Below, in pieces: positions 45,024 to 53,629 of a stretch of 64,000 nucleotides of DNA. Under the pieces are notes generated by a model that was not told where the DNA came from, made no database searches, and saw nothing but the letters and a program-made list of their open reading frames with translations. Within the stretch, counting starts at the first letter, position 1; each line of letters opens with the position of its first letter. The DNA comes from Candidatus Aminicenantota bacterium. GTDB lineage: Bacteria; Acidobacteriota; Aminicenantia; Aminicenantales; Aminicenantaceae. The stretch covers positions 1 through 64,000 of the forward strand of contig WVZL01000044.1 of the NCBI GenBank assembly GCA_011772495.1, given 5' to 3'. A program made the translations under genes and the position numbers.

Positions 45024-46972
45024 TACCGGCCTCCGAGGGACGCGTCTATCATTTCATGCACCTGCAAAGGAGTGAGGTTTTTAACCTGAATGGCTGCTCT
45101 CAGGCAGGTCGCCGAGCAGGTCCCGCATCCTTCACAGAGGACTTCGTTGACCTCGACTTTGCCATCCTTAAGAGAAAGAGATACATAGGGACATACCTCA
45201 ACACACATCCCGCAGCCCGTGCAGAGATTAAGGTTCACCTGGGCCACTGTGGGGGCATGGAAAAGCCTTTCCTGAGATAAGATGGCTACAGCTTTGGCGG
45301 CTGCGCCGCTGGCTTGAGCCACCGCTTCAGGGATATCTTTGGGTGCCTGAGCTGCCCCGGCAAGGAACATTCCAGGGGTCACGCTCTCCACTGGCCTGAG
45401 CTTCGGATGGGCCTCGGAGAGAAAACCGTCTTTATCCATGGCAATCTTGAGTTTCTTGGCCAACTCTCCGGCTCCTTGAGAGGGACGCATGGCTGTGGCC
45501 AAGACGACCATATCCGCATCGATCTCGATGTCTTTTCCAGTGAGAGTGTCTACCCCCCAGACTTTGATCTTGCCCTTGTCTTCGAATATTTTGGAAACCT
45601 TTCCTCTTAGATACAGGACTCCATCTTCCTCGACAGCTCGTTGCACAAACTCTTCGTAGCCTTTTCCCCCAGACCTAATATCAATGTAGAAAATATAAGC
45701 CTGGCCGTCAGGCACATGATGCTTGTAGAGCATGGCATGTTTGGCCGTGTACATGCAGCATATCTTTGAGCAGTAGGCACAGTGAAGTTCAGGATCACGG
45801 GAGCCGACGCACTGGATAAAGACGACCTCTTTGGGCTCCTTGTGGTCTGAGGGCCTGATAATTTTTCCCTGAGTAGGGCCTGAGGCAGAGCAGAGTCTTT
45901 CAAATTGAAGTCCGTCCAGAACATCCAGATATTTTCCATACCCGTATTCAGCCATCAATCCCTTGTCGTAAAGGTCATATCCAGTAGCCACGATGATCGC
46001 TCCGATGTCTTCTTCGATGATGTCGGGTTTCATATCGTAATCGATCGCCTCAGGTTCACAAACATCAGCACACTTTCCGCAGGCGATCGGGAGAAGACCA
46101 GGGCAGGATTTAATGTCAAGAGTGTAGGTGGCAGGAATTGCCTGTGGAAAAGGGATGTAAATGGCTCGCCGTCCGGTCAGGCCGATGTCGAATTCGTTGG
46201 AAACAACCACCGGACAGACCTTGGTGCATTCGTCACAGAGAGTGCATTTATCTGGGTCAACATAGGTGGGCTTTTTGAGAATTTTTACCTTAAAATTGCC
46301 GACATAGCCAGAAATTTCTTGAACTTCGCTGTAAGTCAGGAGTTTAATCTTGGGATGCTTGGAAACTTCCACCATCTTGGGAGTCAAGATGCACTGGGAA
46401 CAGTCAAGAGTAGGGAAAGTTTCCGAAAGCTGGATCATATGCCCTCCGATAGAAGGAGACCTTTCAACGAGGACCACCTCATAGCCACTGTTGGCTAGAT
46501 CCAAGGCGGATTGAATACCTGCAATACCGCCTCCAATTACCAGGGCTCTCCGGGTAACGGGTATACTTATCGGTTCCAAGGATTCATTCCTCCGTACTCT
46601 CTCCACAGCACTCTTGGTGATTTTGATCGCTTTTCTAGTCGCCTTTTCCATGTCTTTGTGAACCCAGCTGCACTGCTCTCTGATGTTGGCTATTTCACAC
46701 TGAAATTCATTGAGCCCTGCTTCTTTGGAAGTATTCCTGAAGGTCGTTTCATGGAGAGTGGGAGAACAGCAGGCAACCACTACGTTGTCCAGCTTCTTTT
46801 CTTTTATCGCTTCTGTAATGAGGTTTTGACCGGGGTCTGAACACATGTAGACATATTCTTCCGCGTGAGCCACTCCAGGATGGCGGGAGAGCTCCTTGGC
46901 GACTTTTTTTACGTCTACTGTCCCGGCGATGTTTATTCCGCAGTGACAGACAAAAACGCCAGTTCTTTTCAT
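45023..46972 (-). CDS. hdrA: Heterodisulfide reductase subunit A-like FAD/Fe-S protein
   Basis: 649 aa; FVCHCGINIAG, ALVIGGGIAGIQSALDLANSGYEVVLVERSPSIGGHM, CTLCDECTKVCP, CAYCSKICCMY, CTGCGMCVEVCP, CEGCGTCSATC. Confidence 0.92.
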   Translation of the reverse strand: MKRTGVFVCHCGINIAGTVDVKKVAKELSRHPGVAHAEEYVYMCSDPGQNLITEAIKEKKLDNVVVACCSPTLHETTFRNTSKEAGLNEFQCEIANIREQCSWVHKDMEKATRKAIKITKSAVERVRRNESLEPISIPVTRRALVIGGGIAGIQSALDLANSGYEVVLVERSPSIGGHMIQLSETFPTLDCSQCILTPKMVEVSKHPKIKLLTYSEVQEISGYVGNFKVKILKKPTYVDPDKCTLCDECTKVCPVVVSNEFDIGLTGRRAIYIPFPQAIPATYTLDIKSCPGLLPIACGKCADVCEPEAIDYDMKPDIIEEDIGAIIVATGYDLYDKGLMAEYGYGKYLDVLDGLQFERLCSASGPTQGKIIRPSDHKEPKEVVFIQCVGSRDPELHCAYCSKICCMYTAKHAMLYKHHVPDGQAYIFYIDIRSGGKGYEEFVQRAVEEDGVLYLRGKVSKIFEDKGKIKVWGVDTLTGKDIEIDADMVVLATAMRPSQGAGELAKKLKIAMDKDGFLSEAHPKLRPVESVTPGMFLAGAAQAPKDIPEAVAQASGAAAKAVAILSQERLFHAPTVAQVNLNLCTGCGMCVEVCPYVSLSLKDGKVEVNEVLCEGCGTCSATCLRAAIQVKNLTPLQVHEMIDASLGGR

Positions 46973-46980
46973 TTTGTCCT

Positions 46981-47577
46981 CTATTTTTTTGTTTTGGTAA
47001 CTTTCTTTTTAGTTACCTTCTTTTCTTCATCTAGAATTTTTTTCCCGTATTCATATCCTCTATCAAAAGCCTTGATGTTAAGGTCCAGAAACCTTGAAGG
47101 CACTAAACCAGGGAGAGCCTTCTTCATGGCTTCTGGAGAGACAATTCTAGTGATGGCCGTGAAAAATCCGAGCATGACGAGATTGGCAATGATCCGGTTG
47201 CCCAATTCTTCAGCAAATCGAGTGGAGGGTACGACATAGGTCTTGATATTCCCTCGGGGAGGCTTGGTCTTGACTAAATCCTTATCGATGATCAAAATCC
47301 CATCTTCGATGAGTTCTGGCTCGTATTTTTCATAAGCCTCCTGAGACATGGAGATGAGGATTTCTGGGGTTGAAATGTATGGATAGAGGACCCGGTCATC
47401 AGAGACCACCAGTTGTGAGCTGCAGGCACTGCCGCGGGCTTCGGGACCGAAACTTTGAGTCATGGTGGCGTGCTTATTGTCAAAAATAGCCAGGGCCTTT
47501 CCGGTAATTAGACCGCAGCGGATGATTCCCTGGCCGCCAAAACCCGAAAACCTAATCTCCGTCATGGTATACTCCAT
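46981..47577 (-). CDS. korC: 2-oxoacid:ferredoxin oxidoreductase gamma subunit (KorC-like) with Lys-rich C-terminal tail
   Basis: 198 aa; EIRFSGFGGQGIIRCGLITGKALAIFDNKHATMTQSFGPEARGSACSSQLVVSDDRVLYPYI; ends KKVTKKKVTKTKK. Confidence 0.88.
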   Translation of the reverse strand: MEYTMTEIRFSGFGGQGIIRCGLITGKALAIFDNKHATMTQSFGPEARGSACSSQLVVSDDRVLYPYISTPEILISMSQEAYEKYEPELIEDGILIIDKDLVKTKPPRGNIKTYVVPSTRFAEELGNRIIANLVMLGFFTAITRIVSPEAMKKALPGLVPSRFLDLNIKAFDRGYEYGKKILDEEKKVTKKKVTKTKK

Positions 47578-48430
47578 ATGGTTGGTATTTATCGCCTAAA
47601 ACCTTTCCGAGGTGTTCATTCATGCAATCAAGAAAAGTCGGCTTTTCCTTATCCACAAATTTGCCGACGATGAGTTTTCCCTGGTAACTGATATCAAGCG
47701 TTCTGGTGTCTGCTCCATGCTGAATTTCAGACTTTTCGTAATAATACTTCAGGAGATTCAATCCATCGCCAAGCCGATTGCGACGGGCATACAGAGTTAC
47801 ACAGGGAGTTATGACTTCGATAAAAGAAAAACCTCGTTTGCCCAAGGCTTCCTGGATAGATTTGGTCACTCTTCGGAGATGAAGAGCTGTCCAACGTGCC
47901 ACATAGGTTGCTCCACTTGCTTCAGCGAGATAGGGGAGACTGAAGGGGTATTCAAAGTTACCATAGGGAGCAGTAGAAGCATTGGCATCGATCGGCGTAG
48001 TGGCTGCAACTTGACCGCCTGTCATGGCGTAGTTAAAGTTGTTCACGCAGATGATCAAGATATCCATGTTGCGTCTCGCAGCATGGATGAAGTGGTTGCC
48101 TCCGATTCCCGCAATATCTCCATCTCCGCTGAAAACAACCACTTTCAATTCAGGATTGGCAAGTTTCAGTCCTGTGGCCACAGGAAGGGCCCGGCCATGG
48201 GTAGTGTGAATAGAATCCAGTTTAACATAACCGGCTACTCTTCCTGTGCAGCCGATCCCGGAGAGAATGGCAACCTTGTCCAAGTCCAATTCGCTCTTTT
48301 TCAGGGCTTCAGCAAAGGAAGTGACCACAGTTCCGATTCCACACCCAGGACACCAGATATGGGGAATCCGGTCCATTCTCAGGAAATCTTCTATGGGGGG
48401 TCTTTCTTGGAGACGATCTTCTTCTTTCAT
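47552..48430 (-). CDS. korB: 2-oxoacid:ferredoxin oxidoreductase beta subunit (KorB-like)
   Basis: 292 aa; IWCPGCGIGTVV, TPP-binding GDGDIAGIGGNHFIHAARRN...NNFNYAMTGGQ. Confidence 0.9.
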   Translation of the reverse strand: MKEEDRLQERPPIEDFLRMDRIPHIWCPGCGIGTVVTSFAEALKKSELDLDKVAILSGIGCTGRVAGYVKLDSIHTTHGRALPVATGLKLANPELKVVVFSGDGDIAGIGGNHFIHAARRNMDILIICVNNFNYAMTGGQVAATTPIDANASTAPYGNFEYPFSLPYLAEASGATYVARWTALHLRRVTKSIQEALGKRGFSFIEVITPCVTLYARRNRLGDGLNLLKYYYEKSEIQHGADTRTLDISYQGKLIVGKFVDKEKPTFLDCMNEHLGKVLGDKYQPYGVYHDGD

Positions 48431-49593
48431 TGGGCAGCCTCCTTGATGGCTTTGAAGATATCATCAGGATCGTGGACCCAACCACCGCAATGAGAAACAG
48501 GAATGGCTGGTGCCTGGCCAGCTGCGCATCGCTCCACTTCAATGACGACTTGGCCATAATTTATCTCAGGAACGATGAAGGCCTTTATTTTTTTGGCCAG
48601 CTCTTTGATCCGCTTTTCGGGAAAGGGCCAAACAGTGATCAGTCTTATGGTTCCGACTTTCAAGCCAGCTTCTCTTGCTTTCCTGACTGCTCTGGTAGTG
48701 ACTCTTGAAGTGATACCGTAAGAGATGACCACTACGTCAGCGTCATCCGTCTTGTCTTCTTCAAACCTGATGATTTCATCAGCCTTGGTTCTGATTTTAT
48801 CATTCAGATGGCGGACGCATACATCCTGGCACTCGGCGTTGATAACCGGATAGCCGCGTTCATCGTGGGTTAATCCTGTGATATGAAAATGGTAGCCATC
48901 GCCGGCTTTGACCATGAACGGAATCATGTCCTTGTCGGGCTTGAACGGCAGGTATTTGCTCTTGGGGCCTGTGTACCATTTCCGTTCGACCAGTTCAATT
49001 TCTTCAGCCGGAGGAATGACAACTTTCTCGTGCATATGTCCCACACACTCATCGGTCATGACAAAAACGGGGACACGGTACATCTCAGAGAGATTGAAAG
49101 CTTCGATAGTGAGGTCAAAGCACTCCTGAGGAGAGTCAGGAGAGAGAGCGATGATTTCATAATCACCATGGGATCCCCATTTGACTTGCATCATATCCTG
49201 TTGGCCCGTGAGAGTTGGAAGACCTGTCGAAGGCCCTCCTCTCTGGACATTGGCAATCACCAAAGGGGTCTCCAGCATACAGGCTAACCCTATGTTTTCC
49301 ATCATCAAGGAAAATCCTGGGCCGGAGGTGACAGTCATGGCTTTCTTTCCCCCCCACGCTGCTCCAATCAGGGCTGCGATAGAGGCCAGCTCATCTTCCA
49401 TCTGGATAAAGACGCCGCCAATGGTAGGGATTCTTTCGGAAAATCTTTCTGCTGTTTCTGTAGAAGGAGTTATAGGATAGCCAGCAAAGAATTGGCATCC
49501 CGCTGCCAGGGCTCCTTCGGCAATAGCATAGTCTCCGTCTAGATAGTGGGAACCGGTTAAGACTCCCTTAGGGTCTGCTTTCACCTTTTTCAC
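48427..49593 (-). CDS. korA: 2-oxoacid:ferredoxin oxidoreductase alpha subunit (KorA-like)
   Basis: GDYAIAEGALAAGCQFFAGYPITPSTETAE...AAWGGKKAMTVTSGPGFSLMMENIGLA. The listed ORF extends to 49677 inside korD; a GTG at 49593 preceded by AGGAGG on the minus strand is a more plausible start. Confidence 0.88.
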   Translation of the reverse strand: MKKVKADPKGVLTGSHYLDGDYAIAEGALAAGCQFFAGYPITPSTETAERFSERIPTIGGVFIQMEDELASIAALIGAAWGGKKAMTVTSGPGFSLMMENIGLACMLETPLVIANVQRGGPSTGLPTLTGQQDMMQVKWGSHGDYEIIALSPDSPQECFDLTIEAFNLSEMYRVPVFVMTDECVGHMHEKVVIPPAEEIELVERKWYTGPKSKYLPFKPDKDMIPFMVKAGDGYHFHITGLTHDERGYPVINAECQDVCVRHLNDKIRTKADEIIRFEEDKTDDADVVVISYGITSRVTTRAVRKAREAGLKVGTIRLITVWPFPEKRIKELAKKIKAFIVPEINYGQVVIEVERCAAGQAPAIPVSHCGGWVHDPDDIFKAIKEAAQ

Positions 49594-49843
49594 CTTTCTC
49601 CTCCTCTTTCTTGAGAGTGACATATATAGAAAACTCAGGGCATATGGTCTCGCAAAGCTGGCAATAAAGGCATTCATCCTCGTTCTTGATTCGAGGAGGA
49701 TGATATCCCTTTATGTTGAATTCTTCTGACATTTCAAGCACATCTTTCGGGCAATATTCTACGCAAAACCCACATCCTTTGCATCTGTCTTTTATGATGT
49801 GGATTTCTCCCTTTTTCTCTTTGAGGTCACCGAAATATTTCAT
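49568..49843 (-). CDS. korD: 2x4Fe-4S ferredoxin, delta subunit of the 2-oxoacid oxidoreductase
   Basis: 91 aa; CKGCGFCVEYCPKDVL and CLYCQLCETICPEFSI. Confidence 0.88.
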   Translation of the reverse strand: MKYFGDLKEKKGEIHIIKDRCKGCGFCVEYCPKDVLEMSEEFNIKGYHPPRIKNEDECLYCQLCETICPEFSIYVTLKKEEEKGEKGESRP

Positions 49844-49850
49844 TTGTCCC

Positions 49851-50729
49851 TCATATCAATCCTTTTTCTTTCAAAACAGGCTTGGGGTCGACATAATGAA
49901 GGTCCAGTCTTAGGTCTTCCACTGCGCAGCCTAGGGCAAGGGCGATGAGTTGAGTAAAATAGAGCACCGGGACATTCTTAAATTCAGGATACTTACGGAG
50001 GGTATCTTTCTGGCGGTGGTCAAGATTGAAAGCACAGAGAGGACAGCTTACAGCCATAACTTCAGCACCCTGTTCTTGGGCTGAAGTGAGGATATGATAA
50101 GTTCGTTCAGCCACGACCTCAGGTTTATCAACTGTCTGGTAGGCACTACAGCATTCTGTTTTATAGGGAAAATCTATCGGTTCTGCACCCAAAACTGCTG
50201 TGAGATTTTCTAGAATAACCGGGTTTTCGAGGTCGTCAAAACCAATCTCTTTGGGCCGTACCAAAAGACATCCGTAGTAGTTGGCAACCTTTAAGTTTTT
50301 CAGGGGCTTGACGACTTTCTTAGCAAGGTTTTCAAATTTAATCTCATCCCTCAGCAGCTCCAAGAGGTGCAATATTTTAACATCCCCAGTATATTCGACT
50401 TCCTCTCGGTCCATAAAATTGTTTATTTTCTCCAGGCTGTCTGGATCATTCTTGACCCGGTTATTGGCCCGTTTCAAGGTGTTGTAGCACATGGCGCAGA
50501 GAGTCATGACTTTATCAGAATCGGATTCTTTAACCCGGATAAGGTTGCGGATAGGAGCTACGTGATGAATTAAATCATCAGTTGCAAATGAAAAAACGGT
50601 CCCGCAGCAGTTCCACCTAGGAAGCTCTTCGACTTCTACTCCAAGATGTTTTAGGGAACATAAAGTTGAGTCTTCAAAGTTTTTCGCATTGTTTTTCAGG
50701 GTGCAGCCGGGGTAATAGCTTATTTTCAT
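49851..50729 (-). CDS. hdrB: Heterodisulfide reductase subunit B-like protein
   Basis: 292 aa; two CCG domains: YPGCTLKN...WNCCGTVF...LCAMCYNTLK and YYGCLLVRP...TECCSAYQ...SCPLCAFNLD. Confidence 0.92.
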   Translation of the reverse strand: MKISYYPGCTLKNNAKNFEDSTLCSLKHLGVEVEELPRWNCCGTVFSFATDDLIHHVAPIRNLIRVKESDSDKVMTLCAMCYNTLKRANNRVKNDPDSLEKINNFMDREEVEYTGDVKILHLLELLRDEIKFENLAKKVVKPLKNLKVANYYGCLLVRPKEIGFDDLENPVILENLTAVLGAEPIDFPYKTECCSAYQTVDKPEVVAERTYHILTSAQEQGAEVMAVSCPLCAFNLDHRQKDTLRKYPEFKNVPVLYFTQLIALALGCAVEDLRLDLHYVDPKPVLKEKGLI

Positions 50730-50783
50730 TATGATACCTTATATTATTTAGATAGAAAGAATGATATACCATACTATTAAGAA

Positions 50784-51191
50784 CTAAGACGTAAATTTTC
50801 TCATGCTGCTGATAAGGGCGATAGGCGGTAGGTTTTCTTTCTGCTCATCGGTAAGTTTTTCTACTCGGAGGTGGTCCTGTCTTTTCCGTAACAGGATGAG
50901 CCTGATGGCTTCGATGACTTCAGCTATGTTGATGCCTTTAGGGCAGCGGGAGTTACAGGTCAAGCAGGAAGCGCAGATCCAGATGGATTTTGACTTTAGA
51001 AGTTCATCTTTAAGACTGAGTTGGGCATAACGGATGATTTGATTGGGAAGAATATCCATCTCTGAGACCGCAGGACAACCGGCTGAGCATTTGCCGCATT
51101 GATAGCAGGCCAGAAGGTTTTGACCGCTGATTTTCTCCACTTTAGCCACGAAATCATCTTTTATCTTAGCTCGAGAGATGTTGATTCTCAT
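50784..51191 (-). CDS. hdrC: Heterodisulfide reductase subunit C-like protein
   Basis: 135 aa; CYQCGKCSAGCPAVSEMDILPNQIIR and CASCLTCNSRCPKGINIAEVIEAIRL. Confidence 0.92.
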   Translation of the reverse strand: MRINISRAKIKDDFVAKVEKISGQNLLACYQCGKCSAGCPAVSEMDILPNQIIRYAQLSLKDELLKSKSIWICASCLTCNSRCPKGINIAEVIEAIRLILLRKRQDHLRVEKLTDEQKENLPPIALISSMRKFTS

Positions 51192-51398
51192 GGATAAAGC
51201 CCTTTTCAGACTAAGATATGGAGTAATTAATTCCTATAATATTTATAGGATTAATACAGGAAAAAATTACTTTATAGTAAAACATATTTAGCAAAAACTG
51301 TCAAGAAATTTGTCTTTTCGTAAACATTTCCAAACACGTGATAAGAACAGCTCTTTGCAAATAGCTTCGCTTCGTCCGGTTTTACTCAGATAAGGCAC

Positions 51399-51464
51399 GG
51401 TTCTATTTTTTAATTCTTACCTATATCTCATGGTCCTAGGCTTTCTATTATAAAAAATAGAACC
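51399..51464. repeat. Palindromic repeat element, copy 1
   Basis: GGTTCTATTTTTT (51399-51411) and AAAAAATAGAACC (51452-51464), perfect 13-bp inverted repeat; same core as the element at 56786. Confidence 0.8.
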
Positions 51465-51487
51465 TTCCCCGTCTGTTTTTATGTCTT

Positions 51488-53629
51488 TTAGTGCTTTTTT
51501 AAGCCTCCAGCCAGAAAAAGGAAGCAAAACGAGTTAACAAGGAGCAGATACCTAACCAAGAGAGGAAGCCCGACTAAGGGTATGAGGAAGCTCGAGGCGA
51601 TGAGAGCACCCACAAAAGAGCCCATCAAGTCCAATCCATAGCCGAGGCCATAGTTCTTGCGGTCTTTTAGGAAGAGATGATTAGCGACGACAAACAAATC
51701 TCCCCCCAGAAAGCCTAGAGCTATCAGGAATAGAAAGGTGGAGAATTCAGGAGGTCGAATATTCAAAGAGAGGTAGAGGAGGAAAAGGAGGAAAAGGAAG
51801 CCGAATTGGACGAACAGAACCTGGCCCAGGTTAAACCTTTTTCTTTTCTGGCCTAGGAGGGCTCCCAAGTATAATCCAACCATGAAGGATGTCAAAAGGA
51901 GAGCAATCCTTCCGTAGAGGTATCCATACAGAGTTTGAAAAAAGATAATCACAATGATTTCCACAATGATGGTGGTGAATCCCATGACAGCCAAGGGCAA
52001 CAGGAAAAAGCTCGCTTTCTTTCGCCTGATCCAGAGGAGGAAAAGCAAAAAGACGAACAAAATCAGAGGAAAATCCAGGAGCCAGAAGAAAGGAAGTTCA
52101 GAAAGGAAGGAGAGAGCTCTTTTTTCGAGGCCCCTGAATTGAGTGCTCCAGAGCACAGAATTGTAAAAGTATGTGATGGGAATGAGGTCAAGGTTAGTCT
52201 TTTTTTTCCCGGAAATGATTTTTTCTTTCAGGAAATCCACTCTTAGAGGATTGAGACGGGCAAAAAGCAATTCGGGAATAACATATGAATTTTCCAGGTT
52301 CAGTTTTTCTATCTCTAGCGCTAATTTTTCGTGCTCTATGGAGAGCGGGGCAGCCGAGGCCAGGAAAATATTTGTATCTCCGGGAACAACTTCGATGATG
52401 GGAAAGGCTTCCAGCAGAGTAAAATACAGAGAAGAAAGAAAATTTTGAAGCTCAAGGCTGATATAGTTTTCAGCTGATGGCACTCGGAAAGAGAAGATGC
52501 CCTTCTCGGTGAGTTTCTCTTTAACAAGCAGGAAAAATTCTTTAGTATAAAAACGATTAATTTGGGCTGTGGATGGTTCGGGGAGATTAAGGATAATGAA
52601 GTCATACTGCTTGGCTGTGCGGTTTAAATAGCTCCTCCCATCCTCGAAATAAGTATGGACTCGCCGGCTCTCAAGATACTTGACTTCTTGTTTGGGGAGT
52701 AATTCCTGGGATAGATGGATGATTTCAGGGTCCAACTCAACATAGTCAACTTCGACAACGGGATATTTCAAAGCCTGCCTCAAACTTCCGCCAACACCTC
52801 CTCCTATCAACAAGACATTCTTGGCCTGAGGATTTTGGAGAAGTGCGAAATGAATGGATTCCTCGGTAGAAGCTAAATTGGGGTGAGAATAGACTAGCAA
52901 GCTGTTATCGTAAAGGGAGATCTGCTCTTCTGTTTTTATGGCTTGAAGCTTTCCGTAGCGGCTATCCTTGCTCTGGGTGAGATTAAAGGGCTTCCAGTAT
53001 ATTTTCTGGCTGGGCAAGTCGAATAAGGTAAAAGCGAGGAGAATAAGAAGAATAATGGCCAAGCCCCATCTATCTTTTCTATTCCCAAAAGTGAAGAAGG
53101 TCAGAAGAGAGATCAAGGCACCTATGAGTGCTGCCCCTTGCCAGTTGGAGAAAAAGGGAATGAAGAGAAAGTAGATGACCAGGCCGCCTAAAGAGGCACC
53201 TAAAGATTCCAGAAGGTAGACTCGGGACAGGTTTCCTTTCAAGAAGTGAACATTGAAGACGAACAGAATTCCGAAAGGAAGGCTTATGAAGAAGGTCAAG
53301 ATCAGGGAAGAGATAATTATGGGAATAAATCCGCTGATTTCTCCAGGAAGGATTTTCAGGAAGAACCGTGAAAACCTTAAACCAAGCAGAGAAATAGGGA
53401 AGAGCAGCGCAACCAAATAATAGAGCCGGTGAAGCCTTGACTGGGTGAAGTTGAATCTTGAGGCAGAAATGCTTCCTGCACCCCCCCAAAAAAGCCAGGC
53501 AGCAAGAAGAAGGCCGTAAGTAATTTCATTCCCGTAAAAATGAACAGAAAATTCTCTCAGAAGAAATATTTGAAAAGAAAGAGAAAAAAAGCCTAAGATA
53601 AAGGGAGGAAAAAAGTTTATCAACTCCAA
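51488..53629 (-). CDS. Spermidine/spermine synthase-like domain in a polytopic membrane protein
   Basis: 713 aa; many TM segments flank VLLIGGGVGGSLRQALKYPVVEVDYVELDPEIIHLSQELL...YFEDGRSYLNRTAKQYDFIILNLPEPST. Confidence 0.8.
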   Translation of the reverse strand: MELINFFPPFILGFFSLSFQIFLLREFSVHFYGNEITYGLLLAAWLFWGGAGSISASRFNFTQSRLHRLYYLVALLFPISLLGLRFSRFFLKILPGEISGFIPIIISSLILTFFISLPFGILFVFNVHFLKGNLSRVYLLESLGASLGGLVIYFLFIPFFSNWQGAALIGALISLLTFFTFGNRKDRWGLAIILLILLAFTLFDLPSQKIYWKPFNLTQSKDSRYGKLQAIKTEEQISLYDNSLLVYSHPNLASTEESIHFALLQNPQAKNVLLIGGGVGGSLRQALKYPVVEVDYVELDPEIIHLSQELLPKQEVKYLESRRVHTYFEDGRSYLNRTAKQYDFIILNLPEPSTAQINRFYTKEFFLLVKEKLTEKGIFSFRVPSAENYISLELQNFLSSLYFTLLEAFPIIEVVPGDTNIFLASAAPLSIEHEKLALEIEKLNLENSYVIPELLFARLNPLRVDFLKEKIISGKKKTNLDLIPITYFYNSVLWSTQFRGLEKRALSFLSELPFFWLLDFPLILFVFLLFLLWIRRKKASFFLLPLAVMGFTTIIVEIIVIIFFQTLYGYLYGRIALLLTSFMVGLYLGALLGQKRKRFNLGQVLFVQFGFLFLLFLLYLSLNIRPPEFSTFLFLIALGFLGGDLFVVANHLFLKDRKNYGLGYGLDLMGSFVGALIASSFLIPLVGLPLLVRYLLLVNSFCFLFLAGGLKKH

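Noticed and set aside
45905-46498. Plus-strand ORF of 197 aa, and the similar 47612..48493 ORF of 293 aa
   Set aside because: Antisense to hdrA and korB respectively; low-complexity Ser/His-rich translation without domain signal.
49593-49677. Extended N-terminus of the korA ORF overlapping korD
   Set aside because: The extra residues (MNAFIASFARPYALSFLYMSLSRKRRR) lie inside korD in another frame; a GTG with AGGAGG upstream at 49593 better explains the start.
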